Shown: in pieces, positions 7,597 to 16,666 of the stretch
Numbering within the stretch: the first letter of the stretch is position 1
How the letters are laid out: every line of letters begins with the position of its first letter
Made by a program: the position numbers and the translations under genes
NCBI GenBank assembly: GCA_035519535.1
Contig: DATIWF010000014.1
Span: forward strand, 14,301 to 78,300
DNA length: 64,000 nucleotides
DNA from: DATEGZ01 sp035519535
GTDB taxonomy: Bacteria; Acidobacteriota; Vicinamibacteria; Vicinamibacterales; SCN-69-37
Direction: 5' to 3'
Notes under the pieces: generated by a model
Database searches by the model: none
What the model was told of the DNA's origin: nothing
Seen by the model: the letters and a program-made list of their open reading frames with translations, nothing else

Positions 7597-10417
7597 TTGG
7601 GCCACTTACGTCCGCCGCCATCTGCGGCTGACGGGCCTCCGCCGCGAGCGCGAGGCCGAGATCGTCGAGGACCTCGCGCGCCAGTTCGAGGACGCGTACC
7701 GCGACGCGCGCCAGGCCGGCGCGACCGAGCTCGACGCCGAGCGCCGCGCCGCGCAGCACGTCTCCGACTGGGACGCCCTCGCCCGCCAGCTCTCGGCATC
7801 GCCACGGCAGCGCCAGCCGACCCTCGATCGCTGGACCGAGCGCGCCGACGATCGCCACCTCGACGGCCGCCGCGGCTTCACGCTCGGCGCCCAGCTCCGC
7901 CAGGACCTGGCCTACGGCGTGCGCGCCCTGCGTCAGCACGCCGGACTCACGGCGGTGGCCGTGCTCTCGCTCGCCCTCGGCATCGGCGCGAACACCGCGA
8001 TCTTCAGCGTCATCAACGCGCTGGTCCTCCGCGTTCTGCCCGTGCGCGATCCGCAGCAGCTCGTCGTCGTGTCCGATCCCTCGTCTGCCGGGATGATGAG
8101 CGGCGTCGAATCGGGCGAGCGCTCGCTGTTCAGCTTTCACGAATTCGAGGAACTGCGCGATCACAACGACGTGCTCTCGAACACGCTCGCGTTCAACAGC
8201 GCCGCGATCGTCGCCCCGGTGGCGGTTGGCGACGGACAGGACGCTCGCGACGCCTCGGTGCTCGTCGCGAGCGGGACGTACTTCGAGACGCTCGGCGTGG
8301 CGCCGAGACTCGGCCGGCCGTTCGGTCCGGACGTCGATCGGACGCACCTCGATCACCCCGAAGCGATCGTGAGCGATGCGTTCTGGCGCACGCGCCTGGC
8401 GAGCGACCCGCAGGCTCTGGGTCGGACGATTCGGGTGCGGCAGACGACGTTCACGATCGTCGGCGTGCTTCCGTCCTCCTTCACGGGCCTCGTCGTCGGC
8501 GATGCACCCGACGTGTGGGTGCCGGTCACGATGCAGGAGGCCGTGCTGCCCGGCGAGGACATGCTCGCGCAGCCGCCGGGCGTCGCCAGACGATTCATGT
8601 TTCTGCACGTCGTCGGCCGGCTGCGGCCCGGCGTCACGCTCGCGCAGGCCAACGCCTCGCTGAACGCGAGTTTCCAGCGGGACCTGGAGGCGGAGGCCGC
8701 GCTCATCGCGGATCCGGAGCGGCGGCGCGACCTGACCGACATGCACCTCGTCGTCCGGGACGCGAGCCACGGATTGTCGCCCTTGCGCGGCGAGTACGCG
8801 CAGCCGCTCGTCGTGCTGCTGGCGCTGGTTGGTCTGCTGCTGCTCCTGGCCTGCGCGAACGTCGCGAACCTGCTGCTCTCTCGAGCCGCCGCCCGCGAGC
8901 GCGAGCTCTCCGTGCGTGTCGCACTCGGGGCGAGCCGCTCGAGGCTCGTGCGTCAGTTGCTGACGGAGAGCCTGCTGCTCGCCGGCTGCGGCGCGACGCT
9001 CGGCCTCGGAATCGCCGAGCTCGGCACGCGCCTGCTGCTGCGCTCGGTATCGGACACCGGCACGCCGGTGCCCCTCGGCGTGCATTTCGACGTGCCGGTT
9101 CTCGCGTTCACCACGATCGTCGCGCTCGTGACGGGCATCTTCTGCGGCCTGGCACCCGCGTTGCGCGCGACGGATCTCGAGCTCGTCGCGGTGCTTCGCG
9201 GCACCTCACGCACCATCGCCGGATCCACGCGCCGCCCGGGCCGATGGCCCTTGGGCCGCCTGCTCGCGGGCGCGCAGGTGGCGATTTCGCTTCTCCTGCT
9301 CGTCACCGCCGGACTGTTCATCGGCAGCCTCCAGCGGCTCGGCGCCGTGCCACTCGGCTACGACCCCGATCATCTGGCGATGTTCCGCGTGCGACCGATC
9401 GCGAACGCGTACCCGGCCGGAGCGATCGACGCGCTCCACCGGAGCCTGCTGGCCCGCCTCGGCACGATGCCAGGCGTGACCGCGGTGTCGCTGACGGAGA
9501 TGGGCCTCTTCTACGGCGGCGACTCCGGCGACGACGTCTCGTTCCCCGGCTACACGCCGGCGCCGGGTCAGGAGATGAACGCGCGATTCGATCTCGTCGG
9601 GCCCCGGTACTTTTCGATGCTGGGCATCCCGATCCGTGTGGGGCCGGACGTGGAGCCGCAGGACGCGGGCGCGCGCGTGTGCTGGCTGAACGAGACGATG
9701 GCGCGGTACTTCTTCAAGGACGCGAGCCCGATCGGCCGCCACATGATCGTGCACTACTCGTTCGGCGATGCGGAGTACGAGATCCGCGGGGTCGTGGCCG
9801 ATTTCCGTTCGCGATCGCTTCGCAGCGACATGGCGCGCCGCTTCTATCTGCCGTATTTCGGTTCCGTCACGAAGGCCACGCAAGCGGTCTATCAGGTGCG
9901 GACCGCCGGCGATGCCGCGAGCGTCCTGCCCGCGATTCGCAGCCTCGTGCGAGAGGCGGACGCGCGCCTCGACCCGCCGGTCTTTCACACCGTCCGGGAG
10001 CTCATCGACCGCGGCCTCGTTCGCGATCGCCTGACGGCCAGCTTGTCGAGCCTGTTCGGCGCGCTCGCCCTGGCGCTCGCGTCTCTCGGGCTCTACGGCG
10101 TGCTCTCGTACGGTGTCTCACGCCGCGTCGGCGAAATCGGCGTCCGTATGGCCTTTGGCGCCGAGCGCGCCAGCATTCTCGCGCTCGTGCTGCGCGAGGC
10201 GATCGCCCTCACGCTCGCGGGCGCCATCGTCGGCATCGTGGGCGCGCTCGCGGCCACGCGCCTCCTCGGCGCGCTGCTCTACGGTCTGACTGCGCGCGAT
10301 CCCACCACGATCGCGGCCGCTACGCTCGTGCTCCTGGTCGTCGCCATCCTCGCCGCGGTCGTACCTGCGTGGCGGGCAGCCAGGACCGACCCGCTGGTCG
10401 CCCTCCGCAGCGAGTAG
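7589..10417 (+). CDS. ADOP permease 1 (MacB/FtsX-type, with prefix domain)
   Basis: A 942-residue acidobacterial duplicated orphan permease (TIGR03434 type). Residues 1-70 form a soluble helical prefix (permease prefix domain 1 pattern: REREAEIVEDLARQFEDAY...SDWDALARQL). A MacB-like periplasmic domain starts after LALGIGANTAIFSVINAL near residue 130. The first FtsX core has NVANLLLSRAAARERELSVR and ALGASRSRLVRQLLTES, and the second at the C-terminus has LGLYGVLSYGVSRRVGEIG and ends ARTDPLVALRSE. No ABC ATPase is present here or elsewhere in the window, as is usual for this family, so the energy source and substrate are unknown. It is cotranscribed with PadR. Confidence 0.92.
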   Translation: MPDWATYVRRHLRLTGLRREREAEIVEDLARQFEDAYRDARQAGATELDAERRAAQHVSDWDALARQLSASPRQRQPTLDRWTERADDRHLDGRRGFTLGAQLRQDLAYGVRALRQHAGLTAVAVLSLALGIGANTAIFSVINALVLRVLPVRDPQQLVVVSDPSSAGMMSGVESGERSLFSFHEFEELRDHNDVLSNTLAFNSAAIVAPVAVGDGQDARDASVLVASGTYFETLGVAPRLGRPFGPDVDRTHLDHPEAIVSDAFWRTRLASDPQALGRTIRVRQTTFTIVGVLPSSFTGLVVGDAPDVWVPVTMQEAVLPGEDMLAQPPGVARRFMFLHVVGRLRPGVTLAQANASLNASFQRDLEAEAALIADPERRRDLTDMHLVVRDASHGLSPLRGEYAQPLVVLLALVGLLLLLACANVANLLLSRAAARERELSVRVALGASRSRLVRQLLTESLLLAGCGATLGLGIAELGTRLLLRSVSDTGTPVPLGVHFDVPVLAFTTIVALVTGIFCGLAPALRATDLELVAVLRGTSRTIAGSTRRPGRWPLGRLLAGAQVAISLLLLVTAGLFIGSLQRLGAVPLGYDPDHLAMFRVRPIANAYPAGAIDALHRSLLARLGTMPGVTAVSLTEMGLFYGGDSGDDVSFPGYTPAPGQEMNARFDLVGPRYFSMLGIPIRVGPDVEPQDAGARVCWLNETMARYFFKDASPIGRHMIVHYSFGDAEYEIRGVVADFRSRSLRSDMARRFYLPYFGSVTKATQAVYQVRTAGDAASVLPAIRSLVREADARLDPPVFHTVRELIDRGLVRDRLTASLSSLFGALALALASLGLYGVLSYGVSRRVGEIGVRMAFGAERASILALVLREAIALTLAGAIVGIVGALAATRLLGALLYGLTARDPTTIAAATLVLLVVAILAAVVPAWRAARTDPLVALRSE

Positions 10418-10423
10418 ACGCGC

Positions 10424-10978
10424 TCACGCCGCGACCGGCGGCGGGACCACGTGCGGCCATTGCCGCACGTTGAGCGCCAGCACCAGCAGCAGCACGCCGG
10501 AGATAATCGCGTAAACACCCAGCACGCCGGTGAGCGCGCCGAGCCCGGGCCGCAACGCGAAGACGACGCCAAAGACGATGGATGCGACGCCGCTCAGCGC
10601 TAGCAGCCACTCGCCCAACACCATCGTCCCCTCAGCGACACGCCGGAGGCGCAGAACGCCGACGAGCTCGAGCACACCCGTGGCCAGGGCCCACAGCACG
10701 ATCAGCTGGACAAACCAGAGCTCGGTTGCCGGCGGGTAGAGGAACGTGAATGCACCCACCGCCATGCCGACGATCCCCTCGAGAAAAATCGGCAGCCATC
10801 CGACCGCGAGCCCCGCGCCCACGGTGAACAGTCCGTCGGCGAGCGCGAAGACGCCGAAGAGCGAGACCAGGAGCCCCAGGGCCTCCACACGCCCGACGAA
10901 AAGCCATACACCCAACGCCACCGCGACCGCACCGCGGCCGGCGACAATCCACCATCGACGGATGAGTTCGTCGAACAT
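10424..10978 (-). CDS. HdeD-like/DUF308 membrane protein
   Basis: A 184-residue protein with six hydrophobic helices in three repeated pairs, the layout of HdeD/DUF308 proteins. Visible family features are WWIVAGRGAVAVALGV near the start, LLVSLFGVFALADGLF, FLEGIVGMAVGAFTFLYP, and IVFGVVFALRPGLGAL followed by GVYAIISGVLLL. E. coli HdeD helps survival at high cell density in acid; the role here is not known. It is convergent with ADOP 1, only six bases apart, and 107 bases downstream of the RnfD-like gene on the same strand. Confidence 0.85.
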   Translation of the reverse strand: MFDELIRRWWIVAGRGAVAVALGVWLFVGRVEALGLLVSLFGVFALADGLFTVGAGLAVGWLPIFLEGIVGMAVGAFTFLYPPATELWFVQLIVLWALATGVLELVGVLRLRRVAEGTMVLGEWLLALSGVASIVFGVVFALRPGLGALTGVLGVYAIISGVLLLVLALNVRQWPHVVPPPVAA

Positions 10979-11085
10979 ATCTCACCCCCTCGCATGAAGG
11001 AGCAAGACGCGGACCAAGGCCGATCGGCGTCAGGGGGATGGCAGAACCGCGGTGAACGGCGGGGCGCCGGCCCGACTGTCGATTC

Positions 11086-11931
11086 TCACTCAGCCGGAGG
11101 GCGAAACTTCGCGGTCCGGGAGCGCACCCGCCGCCAGGCTTCCCAGACGTTGCCGACGAGCACGCCGGCCAGCAGGTAGTGCGCCGCGCCGAGCAGCTCG
11201 AACACGGCGAAGCTGGACGTCGCGACGATCACCGCGCAGATGATCTGATCGGCGTATTTCACAGGCGACGTCGGCGGATCCGTCAGGATGAAAAACGCAA
11301 AGAACAGCACAGCCTGCAGGTCGGGCGGCCGGAAGATTTCAGCCACGCGCCGCGGCTCGCCGGCGAACGCCGCGATCGTGAAGAGCAGGTAGTAGCTGCC
11401 GAGAAAGGCCACCACGAGGGGCAGCTTGTTGACGCGATCGGTGATGAACACCCCTGTCACGAAGAGCAGGATCAGCGCGATCGGTGTGACGTCGCCGAGC
11501 GCGCCCCACCAGCTTTGCCCCGTGTCGAACAGGTAGAACGTGAGGACGATACCAAGCGCGGCTGGATTGAAGACGTTCGCGGAAAACGTGCGGACGAGGT
11601 ACTTGCTGACGATCGCGATCGCCGATGTGATGGCCGGCACGTACCAGGGTTCCGCCGGGCTCAGCACCATCGCGACGATGAGGCCGGTGAGAAGCGCGCC
11701 GCTCGGAAAGATCCATGCGCGCTCGCGCCAGCGCAGGATCGGCGCGTCGATCGCCATCGCCACCACCGCCGCCGCCACGAGACCGCCGCCGACGCGAGCC
11801 GCGCCCTCGCCGGGCACTGCGACGACGAGCAGCGCCCCGAGGACGATGAGCAGCAGGCCTTTAGGCGTGCGGAAGAATCGCTGCAGCGCTGCCCCCGGCT
11901 GGGGCCGGCGCATCGCCGCGGTGGATGTCAC
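11086..11931 (-). CDS. RnfD/NqrB-like membrane subunit (stand-alone)
   Basis: A 281-residue integral membrane protein of the RnfD/NqrB/RsxD family, with about ten hydrophobic helices and the marks KYLVRTFSANVFNPAALG and ILTDPPTSPVKY. In Rnf and Nqr complexes this subunit carries FMN and moves electrons through the membrane. The usual SGAT-type flavinylation motif is not seen here, and no other Rnf or Nqr subunits are nearby. It instead follows apbE (71-base overlap of frames) and an FMN-binding-domain gene, so it probably works in a smaller extracytoplasmic electron-transfer set. An ATG at 11913 is an alternative start. Confidence 0.82.
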   Translation of the reverse strand: MTSTAAMRRPQPGAALQRFFRTPKGLLLIVLGALLVVAVPGEGAARVGGGLVAAAVVAMAIDAPILRWRERAWIFPSGALLTGLIVAMVLSPAEPWYVPAITSAIAIVSKYLVRTFSANVFNPAALGIVLTFYLFDTGQSWWGALGDVTPIALILLFVTGVFITDRVNKLPLVVAFLGSYYLLFTIAAFAGEPRRVAEIFRPPDLQAVLFFAFFILTDPPTSPVKYADQIICAVIVATSSFAVFELLGAAHYLLAGVLVGNVWEAWRRVRSRTAKFRPPAE

Positions 11932-12841
11932 GACTCATGCCTCGCGTCGCAAACCGCTCGAGGGTCGGCGACAAGATCACTCCATCCACGCCATGACGCT
12001 CGAGCAATCGGACGCCCTCGTGCGGTCCGAGCACGAAGGCGGCCGTGCCGAGCGCGTCAGCCGCGAGCGCCGTCGGCGCAATCACGGTGACGCTCGCGGC
12101 CTCGCTCGCCGTGGTCCTCGAGCGTGGATCGAGGATGTGATGGTCGCTCGTGCCGGCCACACGCCGCGCGTAGTCGCCCGACGTGCACACCGCCAGATCG
12201 GACACGCGCAGCGTGTCGATCAGCCTGGACTCGTCGCGCGGATCGCGGATGCCGACCGCCCACGGCTCGCCGCTCGGGCCGCACCCGCCAAGATACAGGT
12301 CGCCCCCGGCGTCGACCGCAAAATCGACGAACGGCTGCAGCTCGCGCGCGGCCATGTCGATCGCCAGCCCCTTCGCCACGGCGCCGAGGTCCAGCACGAG
12401 CGGACGACGAAGCGTGATTGTCCGCGCGTTCGGATCTACGTGCACGTCGCGAAAGCTCACGTCGTCAGCTCGTTCCATGTCCGTGCAAACGGCGCGACCG
12501 CTGCGATACTCGCGATTGAACCCGCGCGCTTCGAGATCGAGGCCCACCGTGGGATCGAACGCGCCGCCGGTGTCTTCGGCCACGGCGATGGCGAAGCGCA
12601 CGGCCTCGAACAGCATCGGGCTTGCCTCGACCGGCACGCCGATGCGCGCGCTCAGCTGGCGCACTTCACTCGCCTCGTCGAAGCGGTTGCAGGAGGCTTC
12701 GACGCGCTGGAACCAGGCGACGGCGCGCTCGACGCCGGCGCGCGGATCGAGCGCATCCCCGCCGGACGTGTCGTGCCCGACGACCTGAAACGAGACGACT
12801 GTCCCCATGAGAGACAGCGCATGCACGTACACGTCGGTCAT
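11861..12841 (-). CDS. apbE: FAD:protein FMN transferase (ApbE)
   Basis: A 326-residue ApbE-family flavin transferase, which joins FMN through a phosphoester to Thr or Ser in target motifs such as SGAT. Family features run in order: SLMGTVVSFQVVG, the sub-motif SCNRFDEASEVRQLSA, VDFAVDAGGDLYLGG, VCTSGDYARR, HHILDPRSRT and VIAPTALAADALGTAAFVLG with the Mg-binding Asp/Thr. The start at 12841 overlaps the upstream FMN-binding gene by four bases (ATGA) and has a direct target there. ApbE proteins are usually exported lipoproteins; no signal peptide or lipobox is visible here, which is odd for a partner working outside. Confidence 0.93.
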   Translation of the reverse strand: MTDVYVHALSLMGTVVSFQVVGHDTSGGDALDPRAGVERAVAWFQRVEASCNRFDEASEVRQLSARIGVPVEASPMLFEAVRFAIAVAEDTGGAFDPTVGLDLEARGFNREYRSGRAVCTDMERADDVSFRDVHVDPNARTITLRRPLVLDLGAVAKGLAIDMAARELQPFVDFAVDAGGDLYLGGCGPSGEPWAVGIRDPRDESRLIDTLRVSDLAVCTSGDYARRVAGTSDHHILDPRSRTTASEAASVTVIAPTALAADALGTAAFVLGPHEGVRLLERHGVDGVILSPTLERFATRGMSRDIHRGDAPAPAGGSAAAILPHA

Positions 12842-13602
12842 TTCGCCTTGCCGAGGGCCTCGACCACCGCGTAGTAGAACGCGTTCGTGCTTTGCGTCGC
12901 GCCCGACACGTAGTCGACTTCGGGGCTCTGGCGCGCGACGACCTGCCCTTGCAGGTGAGCGATCCACGAGCACGAGTACCGCGTCAGACACTGCGTGATC
13001 GTGGCCGAGGTGATGCGGCCGTCCTCGATGACAACGGTGGCCTGGATGTCGCCGTGGCGGCTCGTGCCCCAGCCGTAGTACGTGCCGTCCTTGTACATGC
13101 CCGGCGGCAAGCGGAGCGTTGGCGACGGCGTGGGTGTGGCGGCGGGCGTGGGTGTGGTGGCGGTGGACGTGGGTGTGGCGGTGGACGCGGGTGTGACGGT
13201 GGACGCGGGTGTCGCGGTGGGCGTGGCCTCGGCGGCTGCAGGAGTTGTCGGTGCCGCCGGCGCCGACACGACGTCGGTCGTCGCGACGGGCGATGGCGTG
13301 ACCTTCGCGCGTCGAGACGAAGCGACTTTCGGCTTGGACGCCGTCAGCGGCGCGGTCGTCGCGCCGCTCGCAACCGGCGAGGCCGGCGTCGCGACAGGCG
13401 ACGCCGCTGGCGCCGGCAACGCGGCGACCACGGTGCCTGCAACAGGCGCTGCCGGCAGGACCGCCCGCGGGCGGTCAGCGGCCGCCGCCAGGCGCTCGGC
13501 CGCCTGGCGCGTTCGTGCGTAGCCCGCCGTATAGACGACCACGACGGCCGCGGAGCTCAGTGCGACAAGATTGTGGGTCAGGCGGGCGCGCGCCGGGGCC
13601 AT
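12838..13602 (-). CDS. Membrane-anchored FMN-binding-domain protein (flavinylation target)
   Basis: A 254-residue protein in three parts: an N-terminal membrane anchor (residues 9-26), a long Ala/Pro/Thr-rich linker (about 45-160) and a C-terminal FMN_bind domain (about 165-254). YVSGATQST holds the S-G-A-T motif in which Thr236 should receive FMN from ApbE. The YKDGTYYGWGTSRHGDI start of the domain is typical. The linker is partly encoded by an 18-bp tandem repeat. First of three coupled genes with apbE and the RnfD-like subunit, it likely carries electrons outside the membrane. Confidence 0.9.
   Translation of the reverse strand: MAPARARLTHNLVALSSAAVVVVYTAGYARTRQAAERLAAAADRPRAVLPAAPVAGTVVAALPAPAASPVATPASPVASGATTAPLTASKPKVASSRRAKVTPSPVATTDVVSAPAAPTTPAAAEATPTATPASTVTPASTATPTSTATTPTPAATPTPSPTLRLPPGMYKDGTYYGWGTSRHGDIQATVVIEDGRITSATITQCLTRYSCSWIAHLQGQVVARQSPEVDYVSGATQSTNAFYYAVVEALGKAK
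13163..13216. repeat. 18-bp tandem repeat within the FMN-binding-protein linker
   Basis: Three near-identical 18-bp units begin GTGGACG and continue GGGTGT (13163-13180, 13181-13198, 13199-13216), with decayed units on both sides. On the minus strand each unit adds six residues of the Thr/Pro/Ala linker, so copy-number change alters linker length without a frameshift. Confidence 0.75.
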
Positions 13603-13625
13603 CCGGCCAATTATAAATGCGCCCT

Positions 13626-13674
13626 GCTGGGTGCTCGGTGCTGGGTGCTAGGTGCTGCGTGCTGGGTGCTATGT
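13626..13674. repeat. Heptanucleotide tandem repeat (GCTNNGT)7
   Basis: Seven units of GCTNNGT lie in tandem: GCTGGGT, GCTCGGT, GCTGGGT, GCTAGGT, GCTGCGT, GCTGGGT and GCTATGT. The array sits between the divergent FMN-binding-protein and Asp-box genes, about 50 bases before the latter's start. Confidence 0.85.
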
Positions 13675-13724
13675 CATCTTCATGGTTAAATCCCTGGACA
13701 CGTCGTCAGACGCAGGGGAAAGAC

Positions 13725-16460
13725 ATGCGATTGCTCAGCGCGGCGGCCGCGATCTTCATCGCCTCCATCGCTTTCGGCTCGGCCCAGGCGCCCGCCTTCA
13801 ACGAGCACCTGGTCGAGGCCTTCACCTACCGCAATATCGGCCCGTTCCGCATGGAGGCGCGGATCGCGGACATCGCCGTGCCGGCGTCGCCCGCGAAGGA
13901 CCACCTCTATACGTTCTACGTCGCGCCGTGGATCGGCGGCCTCTGGAAGACGACCAATAACGGCACGACGTTCGAGCCGCTCTTCGACGCGCAGGCGACG
14001 CAGTCGATCGGCGACGTGACGGTCGCGCCCTCGAATCCGAACATCGTCTGGGTCGGCACGGGCGACGGCTTCACGTCGCGCAGCTCGTACGCCGGCGACG
14101 GCGTGTACAAGTCCACCGACGCCGGCCGCACGTGGAAGAACATGGGCCTCCACGACTCGCAGCACATCGCGCGCATCGTCATCCACCCGACCGATCCGAA
14201 CACCGTGTACGTCGCCGTGATGGGCCATCTGTACTCGACCAACCCGGAACGCGGCGTGTTCAAGACGACGAACGGCGGCGAGACGTGGGAGAAAGTCCTG
14301 TATGTCGACGAGAAGATCGGCGTCGTCGATCTGGTGATGAACACGAAAGATCCGTCGACGCTCTACGCGGCGGCCTACGACAAGACACGCCTGCCGTGGC
14401 AAATGGTCAACGGCGGCCCGGGCAGCGGCGTTTACAAGACAACCGACGGCGGGCGCACGTGGACGCGGCTCGCCGGCGGCCTGCCGACGGGGCGCATCGG
14501 CCGGATCGGCCTCGACATCTACCCGAAGAACCCCGACGTTCTGTACGCCGTGATTGAAAACGCGAACCCGCGCGCGGGCGGCGTCGGACGATCCGTGGCC
14601 GGCGTGTCGGCGCCCGCGCCCGCACGGCCCGGCGTGACAGCCACCATCGGCGGCGAGATCTACCGCACGGAAAACGGCGGGCAGTCCTGGGTGAAGACGA
14701 ATCCAGACGACGTGAATGTGAGCCCGAAGGGCCCGTACTACTTCAGCCAGATCCGCGTCGATCCGAACAACGACCAGAAAATCTACGTCACGAGCGAGAA
14801 CCTCGAGGGCTCGACCGACGGCGGCCGGACGTGGCTCGGGCGGCTGTTCCCGCGGATGTTCGGCGACGTGCGCACGCTGTGGATCGATCCGGAGAACTCG
14901 GACCGGATGATCCTCGGCAGCGACGGCGGCATCGCGATCACCTACGACGGCGGCCGCACGAGCGACCACTACGCGAACATCCCGCTCGGCTCGGCTTACA
15001 CGGTGAGCGTGGACATGGAGGATCCGTACAACGTCTACACGGGCCTGCAGGACCACGAGAACTGGCGCGGGCCGTCGAACGGTCCGATGGGACGCATCGC
15101 GAACGACGACTGGGCCGCCGTGGGCGACGGCGACGGCATGGCGACCGTGCCCGATCCGGCCGATAGCCGCTGGCTCTACACGACGCGCGAGTACGGCGGT
15201 CATGAGCGGCTCGATCAGAAGCTCGGGTACCGGAAGAACATCCAGCCGCAGGCCGCGCCGGGCGCCCCGCCGTACCGGTTCCTCTGGGAGACGCCTGTCG
15301 CGATCTCGCCGCACAACAGCCAGACGATCTATGCCGGCGCGCAGATGCTCCTGCGATCGAGCGATCGCGGCGACCACTGGACGGAGATCAGCCCCGACCT
15401 CAGCACGAACGACGCCGCGAAAATCCTGCCCGAGTCGGAGGGCGGCATCCCGGGCGGCATTCCGTGGTTCGCGATCTCGAGCATCTCGGAGTCGCCGATC
15501 ACCGCGGGCCTGATCTGGGCGGGCACGAGCGACGGCAACGTGCAGGTCACGCGCGACAACGGCGCGACGTGGACGAACGTCACGGCGAAGATCGCGGCGC
15601 GCGGCGCGCGGGCCGATGCCTACGTCAGCCGCGTTCAGGCCTCGTCGCACGCCGCGGGGCGCGCGTTCGTCGCCAAGCACGGCTACAAGTTCGACGACTT
15701 CCATCCTTACTTGTACCGGACCGACGACTTCGGCGCGACGTGGACGTCCATCGCCGGCAACCTGCCCGACCAGCCCATCAACGTGGTCGCCGAAGATCGC
15801 AAGAATCCGCACCTGCTGTTCGTCGGCAACGACACGGGGGTGTTCGTGTCGATCGACGACGGGGCGCGGTGGGTGAAGATGAACAACAACATGCCCAATG
15901 TGCCCGTGCACGACCTCGTGGTGCATCCGCGTGAGAACGACCTGGTGCTCGGTTCGTACGGCCGCGGGATCTGGATCACGAACATCGGCCCGCTCCAAGA
16001 ACTGAACGACGCCGTGCTCGCCGAGGACGTGCACCTGTTCGCGATCAAGCCGGCGGTCGAGCGCATCACGTGGTCGTTCGGCGCCAACGACTACCTCTTC
16101 GGCCAGCGGCATCTGCAGGCGCCGAACGAGCCGAACGGCATGGTGATTCGCTACTACGTGAAGACCGCGACCACGGCGCGGGCGGCGGTGGTCGTGACCA
16201 GCGCCGCGGGACAGGAGGTCGCGCGGCTCGCGGGCGGCGGCGCCGCCGGCATCAACACCGTGGTGTGGAACCTGCGCGCTGGCGGCGCGGGCCCCGGCCG
16301 CGGCGCAGGGGCGGGGCGCGGCAACCTCCTCGATCAGTGGGCGCCGTTGGGCGAGTACACGGTCACCTTGGACCTCGGCGGCCGGACGTTCACGACGAAG
16401 GGCCGTATCGCAAAGACGCAGGGGTGGGGGCTCGGCGCGGTGCCCCAGGTCATCCGATAG
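13725..16460 (+). CDS. Secreted sortilin/VPS10-like Asp-box propeller protein
   Basis: A 911-residue exported protein with a signal peptide (residues 1-20) and many Asp-box (BNR) repeats: YKSTDAGRTWKNM, FKTTNGGETWEKV, YKTTDGGRTWTRL, YRTENGGQSWVKT, RSSDRGDHWTEIS, VTRDNGATWTNV, YRTDDFGATWTSI and VSIDDGARWVKM, ending with VLGSYGRGIWI. Such blades build the ten-bladed VPS10/sortilin-like propeller. No glycosidase or protease residues can be named, so a binding or export-associated function is likely. The C-terminal 130 residues form a separate beta domain. The ATG at 13725 is used because AGGGGAAA precedes it and a signal peptide follows; longer frames read through the heptad repeat. Confidence 0.88.
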   Translation: MRLLSAAAAIFIASIAFGSAQAPAFNEHLVEAFTYRNIGPFRMEARIADIAVPASPAKDHLYTFYVAPWIGGLWKTTNNGTTFEPLFDAQATQSIGDVTVAPSNPNIVWVGTGDGFTSRSSYAGDGVYKSTDAGRTWKNMGLHDSQHIARIVIHPTDPNTVYVAVMGHLYSTNPERGVFKTTNGGETWEKVLYVDEKIGVVDLVMNTKDPSTLYAAAYDKTRLPWQMVNGGPGSGVYKTTDGGRTWTRLAGGLPTGRIGRIGLDIYPKNPDVLYAVIENANPRAGGVGRSVAGVSAPAPARPGVTATIGGEIYRTENGGQSWVKTNPDDVNVSPKGPYYFSQIRVDPNNDQKIYVTSENLEGSTDGGRTWLGRLFPRMFGDVRTLWIDPENSDRMILGSDGGIAITYDGGRTSDHYANIPLGSAYTVSVDMEDPYNVYTGLQDHENWRGPSNGPMGRIANDDWAAVGDGDGMATVPDPADSRWLYTTREYGGHERLDQKLGYRKNIQPQAAPGAPPYRFLWETPVAISPHNSQTIYAGAQMLLRSSDRGDHWTEISPDLSTNDAAKILPESEGGIPGGIPWFAISSISESPITAGLIWAGTSDGNVQVTRDNGATWTNVTAKIAARGARADAYVSRVQASSHAAGRAFVAKHGYKFDDFHPYLYRTDDFGATWTSIAGNLPDQPINVVAEDRKNPHLLFVGNDTGVFVSIDDGARWVKMNNNMPNVPVHDLVVHPRENDLVLGSYGRGIWITNIGPLQELNDAVLAEDVHLFAIKPAVERITWSFGANDYLFGQRHLQAPNEPNGMVIRYYVKTATTARAAVVVTSAAGQEVARLAGGGAAGINTVVWNLRAGGAGPGRGAGAGRGNLLDQWAPLGEYTVTLDLGGRTFTTKGRIAKTQGWGLGAVPQVIR

Positions 16461-16666
16461 CCACGATTTTGGAGGCTTTTGGCGGCCGTTTTGGGGCCAA
16501 GAATCACGATTCTGACAACGCCGGCCGGGGCGCCGTCGTATCCATGGAGCGGGGCAATTGGCGTCTGGCATGCATACCCCCGGAGAGCCTCCAACGCGGC
16601 GGATTCGGGTGTATATTGGCCGAATTCATACATCGGCCAGGGGTCGCTAACTTCAAGTCAGGACGG

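Noticed and set aside
7589..10417. MacB-type ABC efflux pump
   Set aside because: No ATP-binding gene is fused or adjacent here or at the other four permeases; they fit the orphan ADOP family.
11086..13602. Full Rnf or Nqr complex
   Set aside because: Only one membrane subunit is present; RnfA, B, C, E and G or Nqr partners are absent within the window.
13626..13674. CRISPR-like array
   Set aside because: Units are 7 bases with no spacers and no cas genes are nearby; it is a simple tandem repeat.
13617..13724. Longer N-terminus for the Asp-box protein
   Set aside because: It would translate the heptad repeat and place the signal peptide internally; AGGGGAAA before 13725 fits better.
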